64,000 nucleotides of DNA from Thermothelomyces thermophilus ATCC 42464 (taxonomy: Eukaryota > Ascomycota > Sordariomycetes > Sordariales > Chaetomiaceae), in the NCBI RefSeq assembly GCF_000226095.1, contig NC_016478.1, positions 1,168,001-1,232,000 of the forward strand, in the 5' to 3' direction. The notes under the pieces were generated by a model. It was not told the origin of the DNA, did no database searches, and was given only the letters and a program-made list of their open reading frames with translations. Below, piece by piece: positions 1-10,145 of this stretch (positions are counted from its first letter, which is position 1; every line of letters begins with the position of its first letter). The translations under genes and the position numbers were made by a program.

Positions 1-1080
1 ATCGTCAAAGACCAGCTGGACCGCCTCAAGGTAAAATGCCCAAATAAAGGCTGTGACCACCAATGCCCCCGCGAGCTCCTCGAGGCTCACTACGAGCGCC
101 GCTGCGAATTCAGCCTGGTGCGATGCCCAGATTCCAACTGTACCCAGCTCATCGCGCGCCGGGACGCCTCCCCCGCGAAAGGCTGCTTGCACATAGATGT
201 CGTCTGTGAGTTCTGCGAGAAGAAAACAACCTTTGCAGAGCTCGATGGGCACCACAACTTTGAGTGCGACGGCGCTATCGTCGAGTGCCCGGATTGCGGG
301 AGAGGTATCGTGCGCCACACTCTGGTCCATCACCGGACACAAGAATGCCTCGAGGGCCATGCACAATGCAAGTGGCATACGGCAGGGTGTAAGGTGGCAG
401 GAAAGCGTGGAGTCGTCCAGGAGCATGAGCAAAGCGGCGAGTGCAGCTTCGAAGTGTTAGGGCGTTTGATCGAGAAGCAGGCCGAGGACCGGAAGATCAT
501 CAACGAGTTGTCCGAAAGGCTTGCGAGGTTCGAAGCTGCCCAGGCCAGAAGACGCGAGCCGCGGGTGACTCAATTATCGGCGCGAGGCGGCCTGTCGCCC
601 GTCGCTGGTTCCTCGCGCAGCGCCGCAGCCTCCAACGCCCCGGACATCACGCTCAATAACAACGTCCCCGTTTCCCTGGACCCAGCGGATGACGGTGCAA
701 CAGGAGGCTCGCCAGAGGACTACATGCTGGCGCAGTTCGAGCGGCTTGAGACGCAACTTGAGTTGCTCCGGCAGCAGTCTATAGACATGGATGCGCGCCA
801 GTCTCACCTGATCTTACAACACGCGACACACTTCAGCGAACAGCTTGCCGAGATTGGCAACAAGGTTGGCATCGTTAACATGCACATGTCCTGGCTCATG
901 AGCCTACAGCGGCAACAGCGTGCTGGGTCGACCGCGGGATCTTCCTCAAATGCCGGGCTGTCTCAGGGGACCGGCAACGGCAGCGTACGGCCGGCATCTT
1001 CCGATGACAGCAGCGTCCAATACCCGGGGGACAACCGCCGGCACAGCGAAGGGAGGGGAGAAAGTCTTCACAGGCTATGA
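1..1080 (+). CDS. TRAF-type zinc-finger protein, C-terminal part (5' end outside window)
   Basis: The frame is open from base 1 to a TGA at 1078-1080, so the gene starts upstream. The first ~140 visible residues hold spaced Cys/His pairs typical of TRAF-type fingers (for example CPNKGC, CPDSNC, CEFC, CPDCG, with H-x3-C partners). A heptad-like segment follows (LIEKQAEDRKIINELSERL). The rest is Ser/Gly-rich with a second short helical stretch around 720-880. In such fungal proteins a RING domain usually precedes the fingers and gives E3 ligase activity; that part is not visible, so ligase function is inference. No intron is needed in the visible part. Confidence 0.8.
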   Translation: MVKDQLDRLKVKCPNKGCDHQCPRELLEAHYERRCEFSLVRCPDSNCTQLIARRDASPAKGCLHIDVVCEFCEKKTTFAELDGHHNFECDGAIVECPDCGRGIVRHTLVHHRTQECLEGHAQCKWHTAGCKVAGKRGVVQEHEQSGECSFEVLGRLIEKQAEDRKIINELSERLARFEAAQARRREPRVTQLSARGGLSPVAGSSRSAAASNAPDITLNNNVPVSLDPADDGATGGSPEDYMLAQFERLETQLELLRQQSIDMDARQSHLILQHATHFSEQLAEIGNKVGIVNMHMSWLMSLQRQQRAGSTAGSSSNAGLSQGTGNGSVRPASSDDSSVQYPGDNRRHSEGRGESLHRL

Positions 1081-1864
1081 AGATAGGTCGGATCTCAGAA
1101 TTTATGGTCTTGTGGGTTGCTTGAGTGGTGTTTTGGAGTTGGAGTTCTTGGGAAAGAAAAGAGGGTGGGCGGACAGAATACCTCGGGAGTTTGGCTGCAG
1201 GATCTTGGTCATGATATAGGCTACGGATCATTCATGGAAGGCGTTAACAGGCAAAGAGGGGCTCTCAGGTGTGTACTCCGTACCAGGGACTGGGTAATTA
1301 TGTCCGTGTGAGAATTAAATTGTGAGGCTACTTTGAAATGCACATGGATGTATGTAAAATACGCGTCTCCAGCCCTAGCAGATTCAGTCGCTTGCAGAGA
1401 GATCATGAGAGGCAGAACTTCAACTCATCTCGTCAAACAACTTCGGACGGCAGATACAACTAACTAACCAGGGTTCAAGTAATATGGGCCTCCAGAGCTG
1501 CTCGCCCGATGGATTGCAGGCTACTCTATCGATAAGCATCTTGTACTGTGGCTTAGTAATTTGGCCAATCTTTACCAGGGATCTGTCTGCTTCTGTCCCA
1601 CACCAGAGGGGCAAGCTGGCAGTTACGCCGCTCACTGCAGCGCAGGGACGGTAGGCTTCAATCGATAGCGCCCTTTCAGCCTGGAGCTCGGTTTCGGCCC
1701 CGCCATGCCATAAGGTTCACTCCGTCTCGATCTTACATACCTCCCTTCCTCACCTTACACTCTTTAGTTTCTCCGCGCAAAGAGGTCGACTTTTACGCCG
1801 GTCCAATCTTTCGATTTTTGCTGTGGGCTTCTCGTCCATATTCCTTCTCTCGAAAACAGGGAAA
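1081..1864. other. Intergenic: 3' end of the TRAF-finger gene and UFD2 promoter
   Basis: No convincing gene. It contains one TACTCCGTA (1274-1282), the reverse complement of the TACGGAGTA word that recurs in non-coding parts of this window. The last ~150 bases before the UFD2 start are CT-rich, as is common in fungal promoters and leaders. Confidence 0.6.
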
Positions 1865-4800
1865 ATGGATCCGAACGAACAACAGCCGCAACCGCCGCCG
1901 CCGGCGACATCAACGCCTGATGCGCCCGACAGAGAAACGATGGAGCGGATCCGCCGAAGGAGACTGGAGAAGCTTGGAGGATCCCCGGGTTCAAGCACGC
2001 CCGCTGCAAGCTCCCCAAGCACCGAGACACCACCTGCCGCCGCCCGGCAAAGTACATCCAAGCCCGCGGACGGCAAGTTGGTGTCGAAAGAGGCCGAGAA
2101 GCCCGCACCGGGGGATAGCAGGCCCAAGATCAACGTCTCGCCTGCACCCGCACCAGGAACCCCCCACAGCACCGGCAGCGCCAGCAGCAGCAGACCAGGT
2201 AGTGCCAACAACGCAGGCTCCCGAGCTAAGAGGCAGGCATCAGATGTTGACGAGCCTTCAGCGTCGGCGCCTCCCAAGAAGCAGACCACTCCAGCCGCCC
2301 AGGAAACGATCGAGGACTACGCAGACCGAGTGCTGTCCAACATCTTCCGTTGCACGGTCGATCCCAACCGCACAACGGACAGCCAAGGCCACAAGCTCGC
2401 CTTCCTGCCGAACCTCAGTGCGGAGCTCGCGGAAGAGGGCTCGCCGCTCAAGTTGACGACTGGGAGGCTGGAGGAGGCTATCATGGAGGCGGCTACGGCG
2501 GTGCCGCACGACCGACCGCTGTTGGATTACTTGCTGCCGTGCTGGAAGCGGGTGGTGAGGACATTAAAAGTGCTTCGCGGCCCGGCACCAGAGAAGGAAG
2601 CGCTCCTCAAGGAAGCCAGGCGATTATGCTTCAGCAACTGCATCTTCGCATTGACCGTGCCGGAGTTGTTCAGGTGAGTCTGGGTCCGGACGAGTCTGCG
2701 CAGCTTGGTGCTGACGCTCTTGACCTTCAAGCCGAGAGCCGAACGCTCTCCACGACACGCTGGTCCCGTATCTGCTGCGGGAGGTCGAGTCGGAAGACGG
2801 CCTATGCCTGGACTTCTTCGCGGAGGCCGTCGCCCGTATCGAGGACGATGATTCTATCGCGCCTCTATTCACCAAGGCGATGGCCGACATCAGCGCCAAG
2901 CTGGCTACGATGAGCATGAATGATGACTACAAGCCCTGTGTCAACGTGAGTGGTCAGGTGGCCCAGGCTTTTCGTCGCTGTTGCTGACCTCGTCAGGCAC
3001 TGTTGACGTACTCGAGATTCCCGCCCCTGCTCAACGCCCTGGCACAGCACCCGTGCTTCCAGATGGCACAGTCTGCGCCGGGAATCGAGAAGAACACCAT
3101 CCTCGGCCCCTTCTTCAGGATATCGCCGCTCCAACCAGAGGTGACAACGGTCTACTTTGCCGGACCGAGGACGATGGACAAGGGCCGCATCCAAACATCG
3201 CAAAATGCGCTGCAGATGACATTGGGAGCACACCAGGCGGATCTCAAGACGATCATCAACGCCTTCATTCGAGCGAGTCCCGAAGCGAGAAACAAGACGT
3301 TGGACTGGTTTGCCTACATCATGAACACCAACCACAAGAGGCGTGCGATGCAGGTTGACCCGAACGAGGTTTCCTCGGACGGCTTCATGATCAACGTGAC
3401 CGTTATTCTCGACACGCTGTGCGAGCCTTTCATGGACAGCACCTTCTCGAAAGTGGGGCGGATCGATGTCGACTACTTCAGGAGGAACCCGAGGGTGGAC
3501 ATCAGGGACGAGACAAAGCTCAACGCGGACCAGGCGCAATCGGATGCTTTCTATGCCAACAAGCTCGAGGGGGAGTCCAACTTCATCACGGAAATTTTCT
3601 TCTTGACGTTGGCGGCACATCACTATGGCAGCGAAGCAGCAAACTCCAAGCTGAAAACGCTCGACAGGAACATCAAGCATTTCGAGAAGAACCTCGCCAT
3701 GATGGAGGCGGAGCGGCAGAAACTGGTCAACCGACCGGATCAGCTCCGGATCTTGGACGCGGCGATCCAGCGCCACACTAGCGTGCTGGAGCGGTCCATG
3801 GCGATGAAGTACTCGATCGAGGGTATCCTGTTGGAGCAGAAGATGCAGAGCCGGTCGCTGCAGTTCATGCGCTACGTCGCCATCTGGCTGCTTAGAGTTG
3901 CCAGCCAGACCGAGTACACACCGGACAAGCCACTCAAACTCCCGCTGCCTGCGAACCAGCCCGAGGCGTTCAAGTGCCTGCCGGAGTACGCGCTGCAGGA
4001 CGTGGTCGACAACTTCAAGTTTGTCTTCCGCTACATTCCGCAGATCATCCTCTCGGCGGTCGGCGATGAGATGATTGCGCTCTGCATAACCTTCCTGGAG
4101 TCGTCCGAGTACATCAGGAACCCCTATCTCAAGTCGTCGCTCGTGACGCTGCTGTCCCACGGTACCTGGCCGACATACCACCTCAAGAAGGGCGTCTTGG
4201 GCGATCTCATGACCAACACCAAGTTTGCAAACGACTATCTGCTGCACGCGATCATGAAGTTCTACATCGAGTGCGAGTCAACGGGTGCACACACGGCATT
4301 CTATGACAAGTTCAACATTAGATACGAGATCTTCATGGTGATCAAGTGCATCTGGACCAACGACGTGTACCGGCAGCAGCTGGTCCAGTCTAGCAAGTGA
4401 GTTGGCACCTCGGTGTTAGGGGGATATTGTCGGGTTCTTTTGCTGACATTGAACAGATCGAACCGCGCCTTCTTCGTCCGCTTCGTCAACCTCTTGATGA
4501 ACGACGCGACCTATGTCCTCGACGAGGGCCTCGGCAAGTTCCCCAAGATTCACGATCTGCAGGCCCGCCTTCGAGACCCAACCCTCTCGCAAGAGGATCG
4601 CGAGAAAGCGGAAGAGGAGCTCCGGACCGCCGAGGGCCAAGCCACCTCATACATGCAACTCGCCAATGAAACGGTCAGCATGATGAAGCTGTTCACCACA
4701 ACCATCACCGAGGCTTTTACGATGCCGGAAATCGTCCAACGCCTGGCTGGCATGCTCGACTACAATCTCGAGACGCTGACGGGACCCAAGTCCAAGATGC

Positions 4801-5336
4801 TCAAGGTCGATAATCCCGAGAAGTACTTCTTCAACCCCAAAACCCTCCTCCCCGAGCTTGTCGACATCTACCTCAACCTCGGTTCATCCACGTCCTTCAT
4901 CGAAGCCGTCGCCGCCGACGGCCGCTCCTACAAGCCTTCGACCATGATCACAACGGCTCAGATTCTCCGCAACAAGCACCTGAAGGATGAGAAGGACATC
5001 CGGGCGTGGGAGGCGCTCTCGGCGAAGATCGAGAGCGCGAAGGAGGCACTGGACCGCGCCGACATGGATTACGACGACGCTCCACCCGAGTTCGAAGACC
5101 CCATCATGGGCATCCTGATGACGGACCCCGTGAGGTTGCCGTCGCGGCATGTTGTTGACCGGTCGACGATCACGCAGCACTTGCTGAGTGATCCGAAGGA
5201 TCCGTATACGAGACAGCCGATGACCATCGAAGACGTTGTGCCGGATGTGGAGTTGAAGGAGCGGATCGAGGCGTGGAAGGCGGAGAGGAGGAGGGCCAAG
5301 GCCATGGGGGATGATGCTATGGACACGACGGAATGA
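1865..5336 (+). CDS. ufd2: Ubiquitin conjugation factor E4, U-box ligase UFD2
   Basis: Model: exons 1865-2673, 2732-2945, 2997-4396, 4457-5336; 1,100 residues, all junctions GT-AG and phase-consistent. UFD2 extends ubiquitin chains on pre-ubiquitinated proteins and works with Cdc48 in degradation (family knowledge). Visible: an N-terminal MDPNEQQ start, a conserved IRRRRLEKL helix after a short disordered lead, a long helical Ufd2 core (for example FPPLLNALAQHP and GPFFRISPL), and a C-terminal U-box near residues 1019-1085 (EFEDPIMGILMTDPVRLPS, then DPKDPYTRQPM). The ATG at 1865 is chosen because the in-frame sequence above it has no ATG. Length fits the family (yeast about 960 aa). Function is secure; intron ends were set by eye. 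Confidence 0.95.
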
Positions 5337-6876
5337 GCTGGTCTCGAATGGGGGGAGATCGACTGAGAGCTTGGGGTCACGATGAGCCATGGGATGGTTG
5401 TCGCTCGGCTGGGCCTGGTCGGGCTTGTATGGTGTCTGTCATACCGGAGCTCGTAGGCCAGCGGCCCGCATATTCCATCCTTTGGAACTCGGGAGTTGCG
5501 GGCGGGGTCCTTGAAGGTATCCTTTTCGCGTATTGCATTTGCATGTAGAGAGGGCTCAAACAGACTTTTGTGTACGGAGCCACTCAAGTCAAACACGTTT
5601 GATCTTGTTCCGCTGAACTCGATCGTCAGAGTAGTTGTGATGTTACTGCTAGGTGTGCCATTAAGACGGAGAAGGAGGCTCGCCATATGCCCTGACCTCT
5701 GTAGGAATCAGGACTTCCTCCTCCCAACACCCTACTGCGTAGTATTTATGCATCATGACTCATGCCTCATGCGCGTCGTCGGCAGAACTTGCGTCTGTCT
5801 CTCGTCTGTCTCTCATTCGCAATCATCGCCACAAACCGACACTGCAGTAAGTCACAGATGTACTCTCATCGTGACCGGCTGGTAACTTCTGCCACCTTAA
5901 TGCAGCCGTTACACATTGCATCAAACCATTTAGGAGTCGAACTCCGAGGTGATGACGCCGGCCCGTCCACCAAGTTTTCGCACACGCTCTTAGGATTGTC
6001 GACTCTCGTTGTCTGTGACCTTCCCGGCCCGTCATGATGAACTCCATTCCACAAGCTGGTGATCCCCATCGCTCTCTTTCGGGCCCCGCCCTCACCTCCC
6101 GGCGGAGGATGAGTCGCGACGTGCACGCACAACTCGGTCAGCGGCGCCACATGCCCTACACAGAATCCGGGTCGGAAACAACGCCCACACATACGCAGCG
6201 CCTCATACTATGTATGTACTGTACATACATACATATGTCCTCAGCAACTCACCCTCCTGCGCCACCCTCCTCCCTCCCTTGGCTGCTGCTGTAGAACGCC
6301 AATCTCGTCCGTTCAAAGGGAGGCTTGCCGGGAGTTCTCTGACGGTGACTCGGACATTTGATGAAAAAAAAAAAAAAAAAACACATATACGGACGTAGAT
6401 GGACACGAAAAGAAATGGCCCGCGCCTTCCGCTCTATTCGCCCCAATGGAGAATCAACAGTTCCCGTACTAGTAGGCACGAGGCACGAGTGATTCTATTA
6501 TCCCCGCTTGATAAAAACGGCACAGTCAGCTAGCCAAGCATTTCGGAGTTAACCTATCGCTCCCGGAGTTTATGTCGGACTGAGAACTCGAGCAAGTCAG
6601 CCGGGTATCCTGACGGGCCGGGACTCGGGACGGACGGTGTAAAGTAGGGCAACCCGGCGTTAAGTGGCGTCAAATCGACGGGGATTGCGAATCCGGGAAT
6701 CAATGTTGCGGAAACCCCACCACCAAGAGGGGCAGAGAAGCGGGGCTTTAAGATGGTGATCGGGGTATATAAATGGGAGCCTGGTCAACGCTTGGTTCGG
6801 TATAATTATTTGCTCTCGGAATCGGGCCTGTAAGGCGTTGTTTTCATATCGAACTTCGGAAATTAAGACTACGAAT
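5337..6876. other. Intergenic: UFD2 3' region and reductase promoter
   Basis: About 1.5 kb with no recognisable gene. It holds a TACATACATACATA microsatellite near 6222-6236 and an 18-base A run (6364-6381). A TATA box at 6766-6773 lies about 110 bp before the reductase start. Confidence 0.6.
6766..6773 (+). promoter_or_regulatory. TATA box of the GRE2-like reductase
   Basis: TATATAAA, 104 bp of sequence before the ATG at 6877. A strong TATA is unusual among the genes here and fits an inducible, stress-type promoter, as known for GRE2 relatives. The stress link is inference. Confidence 0.6.
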
Positions 6877-8258
6877 ATGACCAAGGTTCTCTTGACAGGT
6901 GAGCAGGGCACTCCAGGCGGCGAAGATTTGGAGCTCCGTCGCTGACTTGGTCGTCTCATATCATAGGTGGCTCCGGCTTCATTGCCGGTAAGTGAGAATT
7001 CTATACCCCGAAGCATCACAAGACCGGCCTTGGTGCAGCCTACCCGCCAGATAACCCTGCCAAAGCAACCGCGTCCAGTTCTCGACTGACTTGACAACCC
7101 AACCCACAAGCCCACATCCTGGAGCAGCTGCTCGCCAAAGGCCACAGCGTCGTGACGACCGTCCGCTCAGAGGAGAAGGCCGCCAAGATTCGTGAAGCCT
7201 ACCCCGAGAAAGTTGCCTCGGGCGATTTGGTCACGGCCATAGTCCCGGACATCGCCCAGCCAAATGCCTTCGACGAGGTGGTCAAGACCCCGGACCTCGA
7301 GGTCGTCTTGCATACGGCTTCCCCTTTCCATTTCAAGTTCAGTTGGTCAACCCTCCCCATACGACTTCCCCTTTCCATTTCAAGATCAGTTAATCAACCC
7401 TCCCCAAAAAGATTTCGCCGCCTTCCAACCACACACACACACACACACAGAGAGAGAGAGACCGCGCGCGCGCTAATTAACTAAACTCCCCAATTAGGTG
7501 ATCCCAAGGAGCTCCTGGACCCGGCCGTGATCGGCACAACGTCGATCCTGCGCGCCGTGGCCGCGTCGGCCCCGACGGTGCGGCGCGTCGTCGTGACGTC
7601 GTCCTTCGCCGCCATCGTCGACGAGGCGCACGTCCGGGACCCGTCGCACACCTTCACCGAGCGCAGCTGGAACCCCGTCACGCTGGACGAGGTGCACAAG
7701 CACCCGTCGACGGCGTACCGGGCCAGCAAGACGTTCGCCGAGCGCGCCGCCTGGGACTTCGTCAAGGACCCGGCCAACGGGGCCCGGTTCGACCTGGTCA
7801 CCGTCAACCCGCCCATGGTCTTCGGCCCCGTCGTGCACTACCTGGCCAGCCTGGACGCCATCAACACGAGCAACGAGCGGATGGTGGACTGCCTGCGGGG
7901 CAAGTGGAGGGAGGAGGTGCCGAGCGCCGGGCCGGTGGTCATCTGGGTCGACGTGCGGGACGTGGCCGAGGCGCACATCAAGGCCGGCCTGGAGATCCCC
8001 GAGGCCGGGGGCAAGAGGCTGTTCGTGACCGCCGGCCTGTTCAGCAACGCCGAGCTGGCGCGGATCGCCCGGAAGAACTTCCCCGAGGACGCCGACCGGT
8101 TGCCGACCGAGCAGACCAAGGGCGGGGAGTTGCCGGCCGAGAACGAGAGGTTCCGGTTCGACAACTCCGAGACGAACAAGTTGTTGGGCATCAAGTATCG
8201 GTCGTTGGAGGAGTCCGTGGTGGATACGATCAAGAGCCTGAAGAAATATGGCGCGTAA
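6877..8258 (+). CDS. GRE2-like NADPH-dependent aldehyde/ketone reductase (extended SDR)
   Basis: Model: exons 6877-6898, 6967-6987, 7111-7341, 7498-8258; 344 residues. The two tiny first exons rebuild the Rossmann motif TGGSGFIAAHI. The catalytic pair falls at Tyr165 and Lys169 (YRASK), the same positions as in yeast Gre2, which supports the model. Relatives reduce methylglyoxal, isovaleraldehyde or flavonol-type ketones with NADPH in the cytosol; the substrate here is not predictable. Exon 3 ends HFKFS at a weak GTTGGT donor inside a 47-bp tandem duplication, so that junction is the least certain. Intron 3 also carries CA, GA and CG dinucleotide runs. The gene converges on ORC6 with a 130-bp gap. 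Confidence 0.88.
7318..7412 (+). repeat. 47-bp tandem duplication across a splice donor
   Basis: Copy 1 (7318-7364) and copy 2 (from 7365) share the series CTTCCCCTTTCCATTTCAAG, then TCAGTT, then TCAACCCTCCCC, with few differences. Copy 1 covers the last 24 coding bases of exon 3 and the first bases of the intron. The duplication therefore made a second donor-like site (GTTAAT) 47 bp downstream. Confidence 0.85.
7429..7472 (+). repeat. Compound CA/GA/CG dinucleotide microsatellite in intron
   Basis: A run of CA, then GA, then CG dinucleotides inside intron 3 of the reductase gene, just before its acceptor. Confidence 0.9.
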
Positions 8259-8388
8259 AGGAGGAGGGGTGGGAGCCGTGTGTCGTGTCCAGTAGGAGTG
8301 AATAGAATGAGAGAGAGAGATAGAGACCAGAAAGCATTAGATCTTTTGTCTTCTCCCTCTTTTTCCTCCTTCTCCCCCCCCTTCCCCA

Positions 8389-9654
8389 CTACCGCGCCTC
8401 CAACTCCTTGATCCTTTTCAACAACCCCTCTTTCCATTCTGCATACGCCTTCCTCTTCCTCTCCGAGAGATAGTCGTAACGCTCTTGAAACATGGTATCC
8501 GGCCTCCGGATCTGCGTCACCACCACCTCTTCTCCCTCTCCCTCCCCGCCATCGTCGCCTCCTTCCGCCCTCCGCCTCTTATCTTCCTCCCTGTCCGCCA
8601 GGTCTCTCACCCCGTCGACCCAGTCCATATCGAACCACCCGTGCCTCGCGCCCCTCACGGCCGCAGCATCGAACTCCCTCACCGAGGGTTCTTCCCACCC
8701 TTCCCACCCCCTGGCGTCGTCGTCATCATCGTCGTCATCATCATCATCCCCGTCCGCATCATCATCGCCGGAAGAGGGGACGACGGCCACGACGACCTCC
8801 TCCCTGGCCTTGCCGAGCCAGTACGCGACCTCCTTGCGCATCCTCACGTACCGCTCCCGCTCGACCTCCCGCCCGGCCGGCCAGACCACGCCGCGCCAGA
8901 CGAAGAGGTAGAGCGCGCCGAGGACGGCCACCAGGTGGGCGCGCACCCAGCCGTCGTCGGTGAGCCGGCCGCGCGGGGCGACGACCGACTCCAGCCCGGA
9001 CGCGACGACGGGTCCGATATGCGCCGGTCCGAGCTTGGTCAGGAGGTACCGGAGGGCGGGGCGTATCCACGGGGGGAGGGCGTCGTCCCGGCGTTGTTTT
9101 GGAGGCCCCCCGCCCCCGCCGCCCGCGGACGAGAGGGTGCGGTCCTTGGAAGGGGTGGCGGCGGCGCCGGCCCGGGCGCGGAGGTCGGAGAGGGATCGCT
9201 CCTTGCTGGGGGTCGTCCGCGACTTGCTGGCTAGGGGGGAGCCGTTGAGGAGTAATTGTTGTTGTTGCTGCTGCTGCTGCTGTTCGCGGATCTTGGCGCT
9301 AGGCGTTCGGATGCGACCGCTGCCGAGGGGGGTGCCGCTTGGGGTGTGGCGGCCCGGGGTGGAGGCAGAGGCGGGAAGGATCTTGTCGAGGTGGTTGTAG
9401 AGGCGCTTGTAGATGCGCGGAGGAATGGGCGGCCGCGGCTCGATTGGGGGCAGGTCGAGGGCGACCTTGAGCCTGTCGCATGCCAGGTGCGCGCAGGCAT
9501 AGAGCCGGGCGACTTCTTCCTCTGCCTTGAGCGTGCTGGCCCGGTTCCGTGACTGGGCGAGGAGGGAGGAGGCCAGGTCCGTGAGCGGTTGTGGGAGGGC
9601 CGAGTTGTGGGTGGGGAGCAGAGAGAGCAGCGTCTGCTCAATTGACCGGTTCAT
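8389..9654 (-). CDS. orc6: Origin recognition complex subunit 6
   Basis: Single exon, 421 residues, ATG at 9654. ORC6 is the smallest ORC subunit and helps load the MCM helicase at origins in the nucleus. The N-terminus (MNRSIEQTLLSLLP, then a helical cyclin-box-like region with LACDRLKVALDLPPIEPRPP and YKRLYNHLDKIL) matches fungal ORC6. A low-complexity linker follows with a poly-Gln run (about residues 124-133) and TPSK motifs that could be CDK targets. A poly-Asp stretch lies near residues 300-310. The C-terminal helix ends EWKEGLLKRIKELEAR. Length is normal for fungi. It shares a ~490-bp divergent promoter with YME1. Confidence 0.87.
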   Translation of the reverse strand: MNRSIEQTLLSLLPTHNSALPQPLTDLASSLLAQSRNRASTLKAEEEVARLYACAHLACDRLKVALDLPPIEPRPPIPPRIYKRLYNHLDKILPASASTPGRHTPSGTPLGSGRIRTPSAKIREQQQQQQQQQLLLNGSPLASKSRTTPSKERSLSDLRARAGAAATPSKDRTLSSAGGGGGGPPKQRRDDALPPWIRPALRYLLTKLGPAHIGPVVASGLESVVAPRGRLTDDGWVRAHLVAVLGALYLFVWRGVVWPAGREVERERYVRMRKEVAYWLGKAREEVVVAVVPSSGDDDADGDDDDDDDDDDDARGWEGWEEPSVREFDAAAVRGARHGWFDMDWVDGVRDLADREEDKRRRAEGGDDGGEGEGEEVVVTQIRRPDTMFQERYDYLSERKRKAYAEWKEGLLKRIKELEAR

Positions 9655-10145
9655 CGCGACTTATTATCGTTGACGAATGATCGCAACAGCAACGGGGGGG
9701 GAGGGGGGGGAAGAAGAAAAATGAAGAAAACTCTATTTTCAACAAAAATCCAATACTTTAACTTTCGTTGCCGCGATATGATGGTTGCGTCCCTTCAGCT
9801 CGTCTGCGTCTCATTCGTTGCTCGTCAATTTAAGAATCTCACTCCTCAGAGGTACCGAGTAATACAAAAAAGTACGGAGTAATAAGGTTCGGTTTATTCC
9901 GTACTTCGTACAGTGCCTGCGATGATTCCAGACGCGACTTGAGGGGGCCGTGGCGTGGCGTGCCGGGGCCAACGCCTGATCACGTGCATCGGACCCCGAC
10001 CCGGAGTGGCCATTCTGCCAAGACTGGAAGTTGCCGCCAGTCCGCTTCTCCCCCAACATCAGGCAGATGGGCCTTGCATCATCTGCCTTTTTGCATCGCG
10101 CATCCCGCATCCGACCGACTTTGCGGGCAAGAGCGGTACCACACC
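9655..10145. promoter_or_regulatory. Divergent promoter region ORC6 / YME1
   Basis: A 491-bp gap between two divergent starts. It contains a TACGGAGTA word at 9873-9881, followed by CCGTACTTCGTAC a few bases on. There is no clear TATA box. Confidence 0.5.

Noticed and set aside
1823-1864. Extending UFD2 to an upstream in-frame GTG
   Set aside because: Nuclear fungal genes start at ATG in nearly all cases, and the conserved N-terminus begins at the ATG at 1865.
2865-4247. A 460-codon frame opposite UFD2
   Set aside because: Shadow of the UFD2 core; no domain recognised.
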